Shown here: positions 1 to 5,350 of the stretch, in pieces
How positions within the stretch are numbered: position 1 is the first letter of the stretch
Layout of the letters: every line of letters begins with the position of its first letter
Source: Bacillota bacterium
GTDB taxonomy: Bacteria > Bacillota > Peptococcia > Peptococcales > Peptococcaceae
Assembly: GCA_023443145.1 (NCBI GenBank)
Contig: JAEZVS010000068.1
Coordinates: 1 to 6,135, forward strand
DNA: 6,135 nt
Reading direction: 5' to 3'
Translations under genes and position numbers: made by a program
The notes under the pieces: generated by a model
What the model was told of the DNA's origin: nothing
The model's input: the letters and a program-made list of their open reading frames with translations, nothing else
The model's database searches: none

Positions 1-23
1 CGGCTTTTGGGCATTAGGAGTGA

Positions 24-536
24 TTACGCTTTCAGAGACGCTTTAAAGTGATCAATCGCCTCGAAATACTCTTCGTTGGTCGCCGGACGAGAAAGTTCTC
101 CGGTTGCCACCATCTGAGTCAGCACACCTTCCGGCCATACACCCGGAGGCATTTTGCGCACTCGATCAAGCACCGCTTCATCCACTTCACCGGGAAGCAT
201 GACAAAGCCCAAGGAGTCATGGGCACTAAGCAGTTCTTCCAAATGCTCGGCCACAATATCACCGTGGTTGCTGTCAGGCATGGCGCCCATGGTCACAAAA
301 AGACCGAGCTTGGTGGCAGGAATGGCTTCAATGAACGAGCGGGCACGTTTATTGGGGTATCCCAGATCCACCCAAGCCCCCACCAAAGCAACGTCGTAAT
401 TTTTCACATCTTCAGGTTGGGCCTCTTCCATAGCCACCACTGTCCAATTGCAAACATCATCCAGACCATTGGCCAGCACCTGAGCCAGTTTTTTGGTATT
501 GCCGCTGCGCGACGAATAGACAATAAGACCTTTCAT
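24..536 (-). CDS. Flavodoxin-family protein (170 aa)
   Basis: Small cytoplasmic FMN-binding electron carrier. The N-terminus MKGLIVYSSRSGNTKKLA has the first beta strand followed by the phosphate-binding loop (SSRSGNT, residues 8-14). A second flavin-loop-like segment, GAWVDLGYPN, sits at 53-62, and FVTMGAMPDSNHGD at 80-93 is typical of the Flavodoxin_3-type branch, which also includes the BilS-like proteins. Length fits a single flavodoxin domain plus a short helical tail, with no signal peptide or membrane segment. The ATG at 536 is well supported by AAGGAGAGG ending 4 bases upstream. It follows fixB by 107 bases, with a hairpin terminator between. By context it could accept low-potential electrons from the FixABCX complex; this is inference, and the family also serves unrelated reductases. 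Family assignment is firm, partner unknown. Confidence 0.9.
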   Translation of the reverse strand: MKGLIVYSSRSGNTKKLAQVLANGLDDVCNWTVVAMEEAQPEDVKNYDVALVGAWVDLGYPNKRARSFIEAIPATKLGLFVTMGAMPDSNHGDIVAEHLEELLSAHDSLGFVMLPGEVDEAVLDRVRKMPPGVWPEGVLTQMVATGELSRPATNEEYFEAIDHFKASLKA

Positions 537-643
537 GTTACCTCTCCTTTTTATGAGCGTTTCCCATTTAACACGGGAGCGTAGCAGCGTGTACTAAAAT
601 GAAAAAGACACGCCAGGATGACGTGTCTTTCACTTCGTTGGGT
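537..643 (-). other. fixB-flavodoxin intergenic region
   Basis: This 107-base gap holds the terminator described at 601-630, then a 63-base leader for the flavodoxin gene. A strong Shine-Dalgarno sequence, AAGGAGAGG, lies at 541-549. I see no convincing -35/-10 pair in the leader; TTAAAT and CATAAA are possible -10 elements but lack a good -35. Two more short complementary segments, ACACG (592-588) and CGTGT (575-571), share their sequence with the terminator arms. Confidence 0.5.
601..630 (-). terminator. Intrinsic terminator after fixB
   Basis: Fourteen bases past the fixB stop, the minus strand reads AAAGACACG (630-622), a 9-base loop, then CGTGTCTTT (612-604), a perfect 9-bp stem. It runs on into TTC and an ATTTTA stretch, giving a U-rich tail. 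The A/T ends of the stem make it nearly symmetrical, so it could also work on the plus strand, where no gene is visible. Confidence 0.75.
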
Positions 644-1678
644 TTACTTCGCACCTGGCTGGGCACCGGCATATTCTTTTTTGTACGTTCTCATGGCTTC
701 GGTGAGAGCCGGCACCACTTCGAACAGGTCGCCCACAATGCCGTAGGTGGCAATATCAAAGATAGGCGCTTTGGGATCGTTGTTAATGGCAATAATGATG
801 CCCGAACCATCCATACCCACTTGGTGTTGAATGGCCCCTGAAACGCCTACAGCCACATAGATATCGGGGCTGACGGTTTTCCCGGTTTGACCCACTTGGT
901 CTTCCACGGTGATCCAGCCGGCGTCTACGGTTTTACGGGAACCGGCCACCACGCCGCCCATGGCTTCTGCCAAGTCTTCCAAAAGTTTGAAGTTTTCGCC
1001 TTTGGCCATACCGCGGCCGCCGCAAACCACAATGTTGGCTTCTTCAATTTTCACTTTATCAGAAGGTTGGTTCTTAAAGATTTCCAACGTCTTCATGCGA
1101 ATTTTTTCATCCGGCACATGGATGTCTTCACGGATGATTTCCACAGTACGGCCCGGTTGGTGTTCACCTTTTTTGAACACAGCCGGACGCACGGTGCCCA
1201 TCTGCGGACGGGTGTCGGGGCAGTTGATGTGACCCATAAGGTTCCCGCCCAAAGCCGGACGAATCCAGGTGACGAGACCTTTGTCGTCCATTTCCAATTG
1301 GGTGCAGTCGGCGGTAAGACCGGTGTCCTTCGCGCAAGCCACTTTGGGGCCCAGATCGCGTCCGTTGATGGTGGCGCCGATCATAATAACCGACGGTTTG
1401 TATTTGTCGATCAGATCGCAAAGCACGGTGCTATATGCATCGGTATTGTAATGCTCATAGCGTTCATCTTCCACCACCAACACTTTGTCGGCGCCATATT
1501 CCATAGAGGCGGTGATGACCTCGTCCATTTTAGAACCGATGGCCACAGCCCACACTTCATAGCCGCAGGCTTCGCTCATTTTTTTACTTTCATTGATGAG
1601 TTCCAGGCCCACGTTCAACGGCTTGCCGTTGTCGTGTTCCATAAATACCCATACATGTTTGAATTCTTGTAAATCCAC
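644..1678 (-). CDS. fixB: Electron transfer flavoprotein alpha subunit, FixB/EtfA (bifurcating type)
   Basis: Alpha subunit of the heterodimeric ETF that forms the FixAB core of the FixABCX complex; it binds the FAD that passes electrons onward to FixC. The 344-residue length fits EtfA. Domain I covers roughly residues 1-205, with GRDLGPKVA (107-115), LTADCTQL (121-128) and RPALGGN (140-146). The C-terminal FAD domain has CGGRGM (219-224), GSR (246-248), QVGQTGKTV (261-269), SGAIQH (280-285) and IAINND (296-301), matching the EtfA signature region. By eye it is close to Acidaminococcus EtfA, from a known bifurcating ETF. The start is GTG, 13 bases after the fixA stop, with an AAGGGGG ribosome binding site overlapping that stop codon and 8 bases of spacing; MDLQEF matches the usual EtfA N-terminus. 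Last gene of the fix operon before a terminator. Confidence 0.95.
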   Translation of the reverse strand: MDLQEFKHVWVFMEHDNGKPLNVGLELINESKKMSEACGYEVWAVAIGSKMDEVITASMEYGADKVLVVEDERYEHYNTDAYSTVLCDLIDKYKPSVIMIGATINGRDLGPKVACAKDTGLTADCTQLEMDDKGLVTWIRPALGGNLMGHINCPDTRPQMGTVRPAVFKKGEHQPGRTVEIIREDIHVPDEKIRMKTLEIFKNQPSDKVKIEEANIVVCGGRGMAKGENFKLLEDLAEAMGGVVAGSRKTVDAGWITVEDQVGQTGKTVSPDIYVAVGVSGAIQHQVGMDGSGIIIAINNDPKAPIFDIATYGIVGDLFEVVPALTEAMRTYKKEYAGAQPGAK

Positions 1679-1691
1679 GTGTCACGCCCCC

Positions 1692-2486
1692 TTAAATGAA
1701 TTTCTGCTCAATCAGACGCTGCATCAAATTCGACACCGAATCGGCAGCGGTTTTGCCGGTGATGTCGTCGCCGCGACCGCGCAGTTTGGGCGGGGCAGCA
1801 CTTTTTACCTTTGTAGGCGAACCTTTCAGACCGATTTTGCTGCGGTCGAGGCGATCGCCCAAAGCATCTGCCGAGAGAATATCGATGGAAGCGCGTTTGG
1901 ATTCAATTTTGCCGCGCACCGTAGAATTTCTGGGGGTATTGACCGCTTTGGTCACGGTAATGAGGCATGGGGTGGGGCATTCCACCACTTCATAACCATC
2001 TTCCTGCTGACGCTTGCACACCAGCGCCCCTTCTTTGGATTCTACGCCTGTGACGTAGGTCACCTGAGGCAGATCCAAATGTTCGGCAATTTCCGGCCCC
2101 ACTTGGCCGGTGTCGCCGTCTACAGCCTGCATGCCGCAAATAAAGACGTCAAAATGACCGATATGTGATGCGGCAACTGCCAGCGCATAGCTGGTGGCAT
2201 AGGTGTCGGCGCCGGCGAAGGCGCGGTCGGTTAAGAGATAGGCACGATCGCAACCCATGGCCAAGCACTGACGCAGGGCATCGGTGGCCGCAGGCGGACC
2301 CATGGTGAGAAGGGTCACACGAGAGCCGGGATTGGCTTCTTTTAACTGGATGGCTGTTTCCACCGCATTCAGGTCAAAGGGGTTAACGATGGATGGGACC
2401 CCTTTACGAATGAGGGTGTTGGTTACCGGATCAATTTTGATCTCAGATGTGTCAGGGACTTGTTTAATGCATGCTAAAATTTCCAC
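1692..2486 (-). CDS. fixA: Electron transfer flavoprotein beta subunit, FixA/EtfB (bifurcating type)
   Basis: Beta subunit of the ETF; in bifurcating ETFs it carries the FAD that takes hydride from NADH and splits the two electrons. Seen here: CIKQVPDTSE at 6-15, TMGPP at 61-65, DRAFAGADTYATS at 87-99, and DGDTGQVGPEIAEHL at 123-137. The last two are the segments that, in bifurcating EtfB proteins such as that of Acidaminococcus, contact NADH and the bifurcating FAD. Near the end, KGSPTKVK fits family usage. E. coli FixA lacks these loops in this form, so this is the bifurcating kind. A GTG at 2492 would also open the frame, but it lies only 2 bases from the AAGGAG ribosome binding site. The GTG at 2486 has 8 bases of spacing and aligns with the family N-terminus, so I prefer it (264 aa). 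It follows fixX by 37 bases. Confidence 0.95.
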   Translation of the reverse strand: MEILACIKQVPDTSEIKIDPVTNTLIRKGVPSIVNPFDLNAVETAIQLKEANPGSRVTLLTMGPPAATDALRQCLAMGCDRAYLLTDRAFAGADTYATSYALAVAASHIGHFDVFICGMQAVDGDTGQVGPEIAEHLDLPQVTYVTGVESKEGALVCKRQQEDGYEVVECPTPCLITVTKAVNTPRNSTVRGKIESKRASIDILSADALGDRLDRSKIGLKGSPTKVKSAAPPKLRGRGDDITGKTAADSVSNLMQRLIEQKFI

Positions 2487-2494
2487 TTGCACCG

Positions 2495-2500
2495 CTCCTT
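2495..2500 (-). promoter_or_regulatory. Ribosome binding site deciding the fixA start
   Basis: AAGGAG on the minus strand lies 2 bases before the GTG at 2492 but 8 bases before the in-frame GTG at 2486. The spacing favours 2486 as the true start. Confidence 0.75.
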
Positions 2501-2523
2501 ATATTTCAGTCACAAAGCAACGA

Positions 2524-2829
2524 TTAACCTTCTTTGGCCAAAAAGCCTTTCCCATGATTGGGATAATTCCAATCATATCCCGGGCGACGCTGATTGAGGC
2601 GTTCGCAAATCAGGCGGCAGTTGCCGCATTCCAGGCAACCAACGTGGTCAAAGGTCATCACGTCGTTGTCGGTGTCCCATTTATAGCGTTCTGCCGGGCA
2701 GCTATAGGTGCAAGCCTTGTGGGTGCAAGTCCGGCATGCTTCTTTATCAATGACAATGTGTGCGTGTTCGTCGTCGCTGTCAAAACGAGTGGTCGCGAGA
2801 CGATCGTCCATATTCAGTCTGTCCATCAT
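2524..2829 (-). CDS. fixX: Ferredoxin-like protein FixX with two 4Fe-4S cysteine sets
   Basis: Small iron-sulfur partner of FixC; together they correspond to the single-chain ETF:quinone oxidoreductase. The 101-residue protein has eight cysteines in two sets: C32-x2-C35-x4-C40-x3-C44-P, and C65-x2-C68-x2-C71-x3-C75. This is enough for two 4Fe-4S clusters, as described for Azotobacter FixX. E. coli FixX lacks most of the cysteines of a full two-cluster set. The N-terminal DDEHAHIVID and the C-terminal YDWNYPNHGKGF are typical FixX surroundings. The ATG at 2829 overlaps the fixC stop as ATGA, indicating translational coupling; a second ATG follows immediately at 2826. AAAGGGG lies 10 bases before the first ATG. 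The protein is expected on the cytoplasmic face of the membrane with FixC. Confidence 0.95.
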   Translation of the reverse strand: MMDRLNMDDRLATTRFDSDDEHAHIVIDKEACRTCTHKACTYSCPAERYKWDTDNDVMTFDHVGCLECGNCRLICERLNQRRPGYDWNYPNHGKGFLAKEG

Positions 2830-4109
2830 AATGAGCGTACCCCTTTCAATGCGTCTTTCGCCATTCCGATCAGGCTTTCACCTTTCATATCTTCCATAAG
2901 AAGTTTCATAACGCCTTTGGCAGGTTTGCCATCCACGTTATAGAGGGAATGCATGACTTTAATGGCCAGTTGCGGATAGACGGTGAAGAGGTTTTGCGAA
3001 TGGGCCATATAATCGTGGCCTTTGCGCAAAGTTTTGAAGTCGTTGATGACGGTGGGTTCCAGACGTTTGACATAGCTCTGGAGGAAATCTTTAGTAAAGA
3101 TGCCTTTTTCAAGAGCTGCCAAAGCTGTGTCGGCAGCGGCAATACCGCTCATGATGGCATAGTCCATGCCGCGCACTGTAAAGCCGCGGTTCATGCAGAG
3201 ACCGGCCGCATCCCCGGTAACAATGATGCCGTCGCCCACAAATTCGGAGAACGCATCATAGCCGCCTTCCGGAATGAGGTGAGCGGTGTATTCCACCACT
3301 TCGCCGCCTTTTAAGTAACGACCGATGGTGGGATGTTCTTTCAAATCTTCAATGGCATCGGGCAGATGGAAATTGTGCTCTTTCCAAGATTTGGAATCCT
3401 GCACCAAGCCGATGGAAATGGAATCGGTATTTGTGTACATAAAGAGACCACCGAAGATGCCTTTGTTGGCGGAGCCCATGCCCAACATGGCCACACCTTT
3501 GCCTTTTTCGGTGTTGAAGCGTTCATTGATTTGTTTTTCCGAAAGACGGATAACATATTTGGCTGCCACTGCAATGTTTTCCATGCGAATGGGCGCAATG
3601 ATACCGGCACGTTCGGCCACCAAGGCATTGACGCCTTCAGCGTCGATGACCATATCGGCTTCCAGTTCTTCTTCGCCTACCTTCACACCAACCACACGGC
3701 CGTCTCTGCGAATGAGATCGGTAACAGTGGACCCGCCGATGACCATGGCGCCTTCTTCTTCGCATTTTTCGGCAAGCCAAGCATCAAAGCGGTTACGCAA
3801 TACGCTGAAAGATCTGCCTTCCTGAGCATTGACAGATGTGTCGATGACCATCGATTCTTCGTTGGTCATAAGCATGAGCATTTCGTTGGTGATTTCTCTT
3901 TCCAAAGGCGCGTTGCCTTTCCATTCATCACCCATGAGCGCATCAAGGGCATAGGTATAAATCCGGCCCCCGGATACGTTTTTAGAGCCGCAGTTGGGCC
4001 CTTTTTCAATGACCAATACTTCTTTGCCGGCCTTTGCCAAGCGATACGCTGCCGAAAGACCAGCTAGGCCACCGCCAATGACAATGACCTCAAATTTTTC
4101 TTCTGACAT
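2826..4109 (-). CDS. fixC: FixC, flavoprotein of the ETF:quinone oxidoreductase family
   Basis: FAD protein that takes electrons from the FixAB ETF and, with FixX, passes them to the quinone pool. Length (427 aa) is normal for FixC. Residues 8-37 form the FAD dinucleotide-binding fold, with GGGLAG (12-17) and the acidic residue E35 ending strand two (VLVIEKG). GSKNVSGGRIY (41-51) is the family's typical flavin-proximal loop. DAEGVNALVAERAG (156-169) and GIIVTGDAAGLCMNRGF (294-310) are the other FAD contacts, with G299-D300 as the conserved GD pair. There is no C-terminal ferredoxin domain, which is supplied separately by FixX. No transmembrane helix is seen; the family binds membranes peripherally. 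The ATG at 4109 has an excellent GAGGTGG site 7 bases upstream. First gene of the operon, preceded by the candidate Rex operator. Confidence 0.96.
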   Translation of the reverse strand: MSEEKFEVIVIGGGLAGLSAAYRLAKAGKEVLVIEKGPNCGSKNVSGGRIYTYALDALMGDEWKGNAPLEREITNEMLMLMTNEESMVIDTSVNAQEGRSFSVLRNRFDAWLAEKCEEEGAMVIGGSTVTDLIRRDGRVVGVKVGEEELEADMVIDAEGVNALVAERAGIIAPIRMENIAVAAKYVIRLSEKQINERFNTEKGKGVAMLGMGSANKGIFGGLFMYTNTDSISIGLVQDSKSWKEHNFHLPDAIEDLKEHPTIGRYLKGGEVVEYTAHLIPEGGYDAFSEFVGDGIIVTGDAAGLCMNRGFTVRGMDYAIMSGIAAADTALAALEKGIFTKDFLQSYVKRLEPTVINDFKTLRKGHDYMAHSQNLFTVYPQLAIKVMHSLYNVDGKPAKGVMKLLMEDMKGESLIGMAKDALKGVRSL

Positions 4110-4116
4110 GTTGTAT

Positions 4117-4123
4117 CCACCTC
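4117..4123 (-). promoter_or_regulatory. Ribosome binding site of fixC
   Basis: GAGGTGG on the minus strand, 7 bases before the fixC ATG, is close to the ideal anti-16S complement and fixes the start. Any transcript of fixC that uses it must begin upstream of about 4124. Confidence 0.8.
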
Positions 4124-4133
4124 ATTCTACTCT

Positions 4134-4151
4134 TTGTGCGAACATTCACAA
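4134..4151 (-). promoter_or_regulatory. Candidate Rex operator upstream of fixC
   Basis: The plus strand reads TTGTGCGAACATTCACAA, an 18-bp inverted repeat with arms TTGTG and CACAA. The Rex consensus in many Gram-positive bacteria is TTGTGAA, four free bases, TTCACAA. One half-site here (TTCACAA) is perfect and the other (TTGTGCG) matches at five of seven positions. The repeat ends 24 bases before the fixC start. Rex releases DNA when NADH is high, which would suit an operon for an NADH-oxidising complex. A CRP/FNR-family site (TGTGA-N6-GCACA) is the main alternative. Confidence 0.55.
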
Positions 4152-4169
4152 GCAACCGCTGGTTGCCAA
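4141..4169 (-). promoter_or_regulatory. Candidate fixC promoter overlapping the Rex-like site
   Basis: On the minus strand, TTGGCA (4169-4164) matches five of six bases of the -35 consensus. After a 17-base spacer comes AATGTT (4146-4141), a weak -10 that keeps only the second, third and sixth consensus bases. Transcription would start near 4134, giving a leader of about 25 bases that includes the ribosome binding site, with the Rex-like site covering the -10 and start point. The weak -10 keeps confidence low. Confidence 0.3.
4152..4166 (-). repeat. Short inverted repeat next to the Rex-like site
   Basis: GCAACC, 3 bases, GGTTGC: a perfect 6-bp inverted repeat directly abutting the 18-bp Rex-like repeat. 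No T-tract follows, so it is not a terminator. It may be a protein site or an RNA hairpin in a longer leader. Confidence 0.45.
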
Positions 4170-4176
4170 TACCCCC

Positions 4177-4221
4177 TCAACCCGAGCCGTAAAATAGCAT
4201 CGCGTTGGACGAAACCTCCTT
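4177..4221 (-). other. Orphan Shine-Dalgarno sequence with 7-codon mini-ORF
   Basis: A perfect AAGGAGG (4221-4215) is followed 14 bases later by an ATG (4200) that opens a 7-codon frame, MLFYGSG, ending in TGA at 4177. The spacing is longer than the usual 5-9 bases. It could be a leader peptide, a relic of a lost gene, or chance. It would be transcribed only if the fix operon has a start point upstream of about 4225. Confidence 0.2.
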
Positions 4222-4322
4222 ACGCTCTGACTGTTCGGGTGAAATATCTCTGCGTCCATTGTAACCCGTATTGTCAGAAAAATGTTGTTATTTTTGCAGT
4301 TTGCTGATAGATATTTCTAATC

Positions 4323-4336
4323 ACCATTATAATGGT
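4323..4336 (-). promoter_or_regulatory. Palindrome containing a perfect -10 box
   Basis: ACCATTATAATGGT is a perfect 14-bp palindrome, and on the minus strand it contains TATAAT (4331-4326). No good -35 hexamer is found at 16-18 bases upstream (the 17-base position reads CCCCAT) and there is no TGn extension. If used, the transcript would start near 4319, with a leader of about 210 bases before fixC. It could equally be an operator. Confidence 0.3.
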
Positions 4337-4441
4337 TCCGCAGTAAGAATGGGGCTTTTTCATGAATTGATTGCATTATTTTTTTTTATAGATATCTCGT
4401 CTTCCTTTCACTTTGTGCTTTTTTGCGCTTAATTGCTTAAT

Positions 4442-4465
4442 AAAAAAGACGCGGCGCTTTGCCGC
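4442..4465 (-). terminator. Intrinsic terminator of the ABC transporter operon
   Basis: The minus strand reads GCGGC, loop AAAGC, GCCGC (4465-4451), then GTC and six T (4447-4442). A competing 5-bp pairing of CGCGG (4479-4475) with CCGCG (4454-4450) gives a larger alternative stem. It lies 64 bases after the ATPase stop and closes that operon ahead of the fix control region. Confidence 0.6.
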
Positions 4466-4481
4466 AGCAATGCTCCGCGCC

Positions 4482-4500
4482 TTTTCTCGAGAAAACTCGA
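4482..4500. repeat. Overlapping short palindromes after the ATPase gene
   Basis: TTTTCTCGAGAAAA (4482-4495) is a perfect 14-bp palindrome. It overlaps TCGAG-AAAA-CTCGA (4487-4500), a 5-bp hairpin with a 4-base loop. Together with the terminator just downstream they form a cluster of secondary structure in the 3' end of the ABC operon transcript, possibly protecting it from decay. Function is not known. Confidence 0.4.
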
Positions 4501-4528
4501 TGGCATCTTCGGTCTGCTCATTTTGGTC

Positions 4529-5350
4529 TCAAACAGTTGCGTTATCCTCTCTGCTCTTGAGCAGGTGCATAAGCCGCTGGCGGCCTTCGATGTAGGTGGT
4601 GCCGGCCAAAAACTCGTCGCCGCGCGGTCGTTTTTCGGTAATGGTCAGTTCCTCCACCAAAGTGGCGGGCCGCCCTTGAAGCAGCAAAATGCGATTTGAG
4701 AGCACCAGTGCCTCATCCACATCGTGGGTAATGAGAATCACAGACAAACCGAGTTCTTTCTGGATCTGTAAAAACCATTCATGTAAAGCCGTCTTTGTCA
4801 TCGCATCTAAAGCGGAAAAAGGTTCATCCAGCAAATAGACATCGGCACCGAAAAGCACCGTGCGAAGAAGCGCTGCCCGCTGCCGCATACCGCCGGATAA
4901 TTCACGAGGCCATGCCGATTCATACCCTGCAAGGCCGAAAATGGGTAAATATTGTCGTGCTTTCTCCCGCGCCTGGGCTTTGGGTATTTTCTTCACAAAA
5001 AGGGGCAAACAAACATTATCTATAATGGAAAGATGGGGCAACAGCAAATCTTTTTGCAGCATATACGCCACATGACCGCTCCGGCCGGTGATGTCTTGTC
5101 CATGCATCCGCACCTGACCGGCATCAGGGTTCAACAAGCCGGCTACAATATTAAAAATGGTGCTTTTGCCCACCCCCGACGGCCCCAGTAAAGAAAGCAG
5201 TTCGCCTTTCTGCAGCTGAAAGGTCACATTTTCAAACAATGTCTGTCCGCCGTAATTTTTCATCAATCCTTGGACTTCAATAACCGGAGACGCGCCGCAC
5301 TCTGCTTGCCGCATGTCGGCCGCCTCGCTATTTTTCCGGGAGGTAGTCAT
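4529..5350 (-). CDS. ABC importer ATPase, nitrate/sulfonate/thiamine-precursor type (YtlC/ThiZ/SsuB-like)
   Basis: Cytoplasmic ATPase that powers uptake of a small solute delivered by the neighbouring binding protein. All motifs are intact: Walker A GPSGVGKST (56-64), Q-loop Q99 in YMLQKDLLLPH, signature LSGGMRQ (151-157), Walker B VYLLDEP (171-177, E176), D-loop SALD (179-182) and switch histidine H209 in LITHD. The MLQKD Q-loop resembles Firmicutes YtlC/ThiZ proteins more than SsuB/TauB, which favours a thiamine-precursor-like substrate, but this is not proof. The ATG at 5350 overlaps the binding-protein gene by 23 bases and has AGGA 7 bases upstream. The in-frame ATG at 5314 (residue 13) has GAGG 8 bases upstream and avoids the overlap, so it is a real alternative. 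No permease gene follows; it must lie elsewhere, most likely upstream. Confidence 0.92.
   Translation of the reverse strand: MTTSRKNSEAADMRQAECGASPVIEVQGLMKNYGGQTLFENVTFQLQKGELLSLLGPSGVGKSTIFNIVAGLLNPDAGQVRMHGQDITGRSGHVAYMLQKDLLLPHLSIIDNVCLPLFVKKIPKAQAREKARQYLPIFGLAGYESAWPRELSGGMRQRAALLRTVLFGADVYLLDEPFSALDAMTKTALHEWFLQIQKELGLSVILITHDVDEALVLSNRILLLQGRPATLVEELTITEKRPRGDEFLAGTTYIEGRQRLMHLLKSREDNATV

Larger units (their letters stand above)
4110..4528 (-). other. Intergenic control region between ABC operon and fix operon
   Basis: No convincing gene lies in these 419 bases on either strand. On the minus strand, in order, it holds two short hairpins and the terminator of the ABC operon (about 4500-4442), an A/T-rich stretch with an A9 tract (4387-4379), a 14-bp palindrome with a TATAAT (4323-4336), a repeated 11-mer, an orphan Shine-Dalgarno sequence (4221-4215), a short hairpin (4152-4166), a Rex-like operator (4134-4151) and the fixC ribosome binding site. 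Confidence 0.8.

Noticed and set aside
48..584. Plus-strand open frame (178 codons) opposite the flavodoxin gene
   Set aside because: Antisense shadow with low-complexity His/Arg-rich product; the minus-strand flavodoxin has clear motifs and a strong ribosome binding site.
887..1672. Long plus-strand open frame (261 codons) opposite fixB
   Set aside because: It mirrors the codon structure of the minus-strand ETF gene, is rich in His and Phe as antisense frames of such genes are, and shows no family motif.
3333..4067. Plus-strand open frame (244 codons) opposite fixC
   Set aside because: Antisense shadow of fixC with His/Phe-rich composition and no recognisable domain; fixC is unambiguous.
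4124..4151. Promoter TTGTGA-N16-TAGAAT overlapping the Rex-like site
   Set aside because: Transcription would start near 4117, inside or past the fixC ribosome binding site, leaving the message without it.
4258..4277. TACAAT (4263-4258) and CTGACA (4277-4272) as promoter elements
   Set aside because: They are only 8 bases apart, and neither has a suitable partner at 16-18 bases.
4274..4363. Minus-strand 29-codon frame beginning MKKPHSYCG in the fix upstream region
   Set aside because: No Shine-Dalgarno sequence precedes its ATG (upstream is an A-tract and AATCAATTC), and it spans the likely promoter palindrome.
4433..4699. Plus-strand open frame partly in the intergenic region
   Set aside because: Runs through the ABC operon terminator and into the ATPase gene in antisense, with no ribosome binding site or family resemblance.
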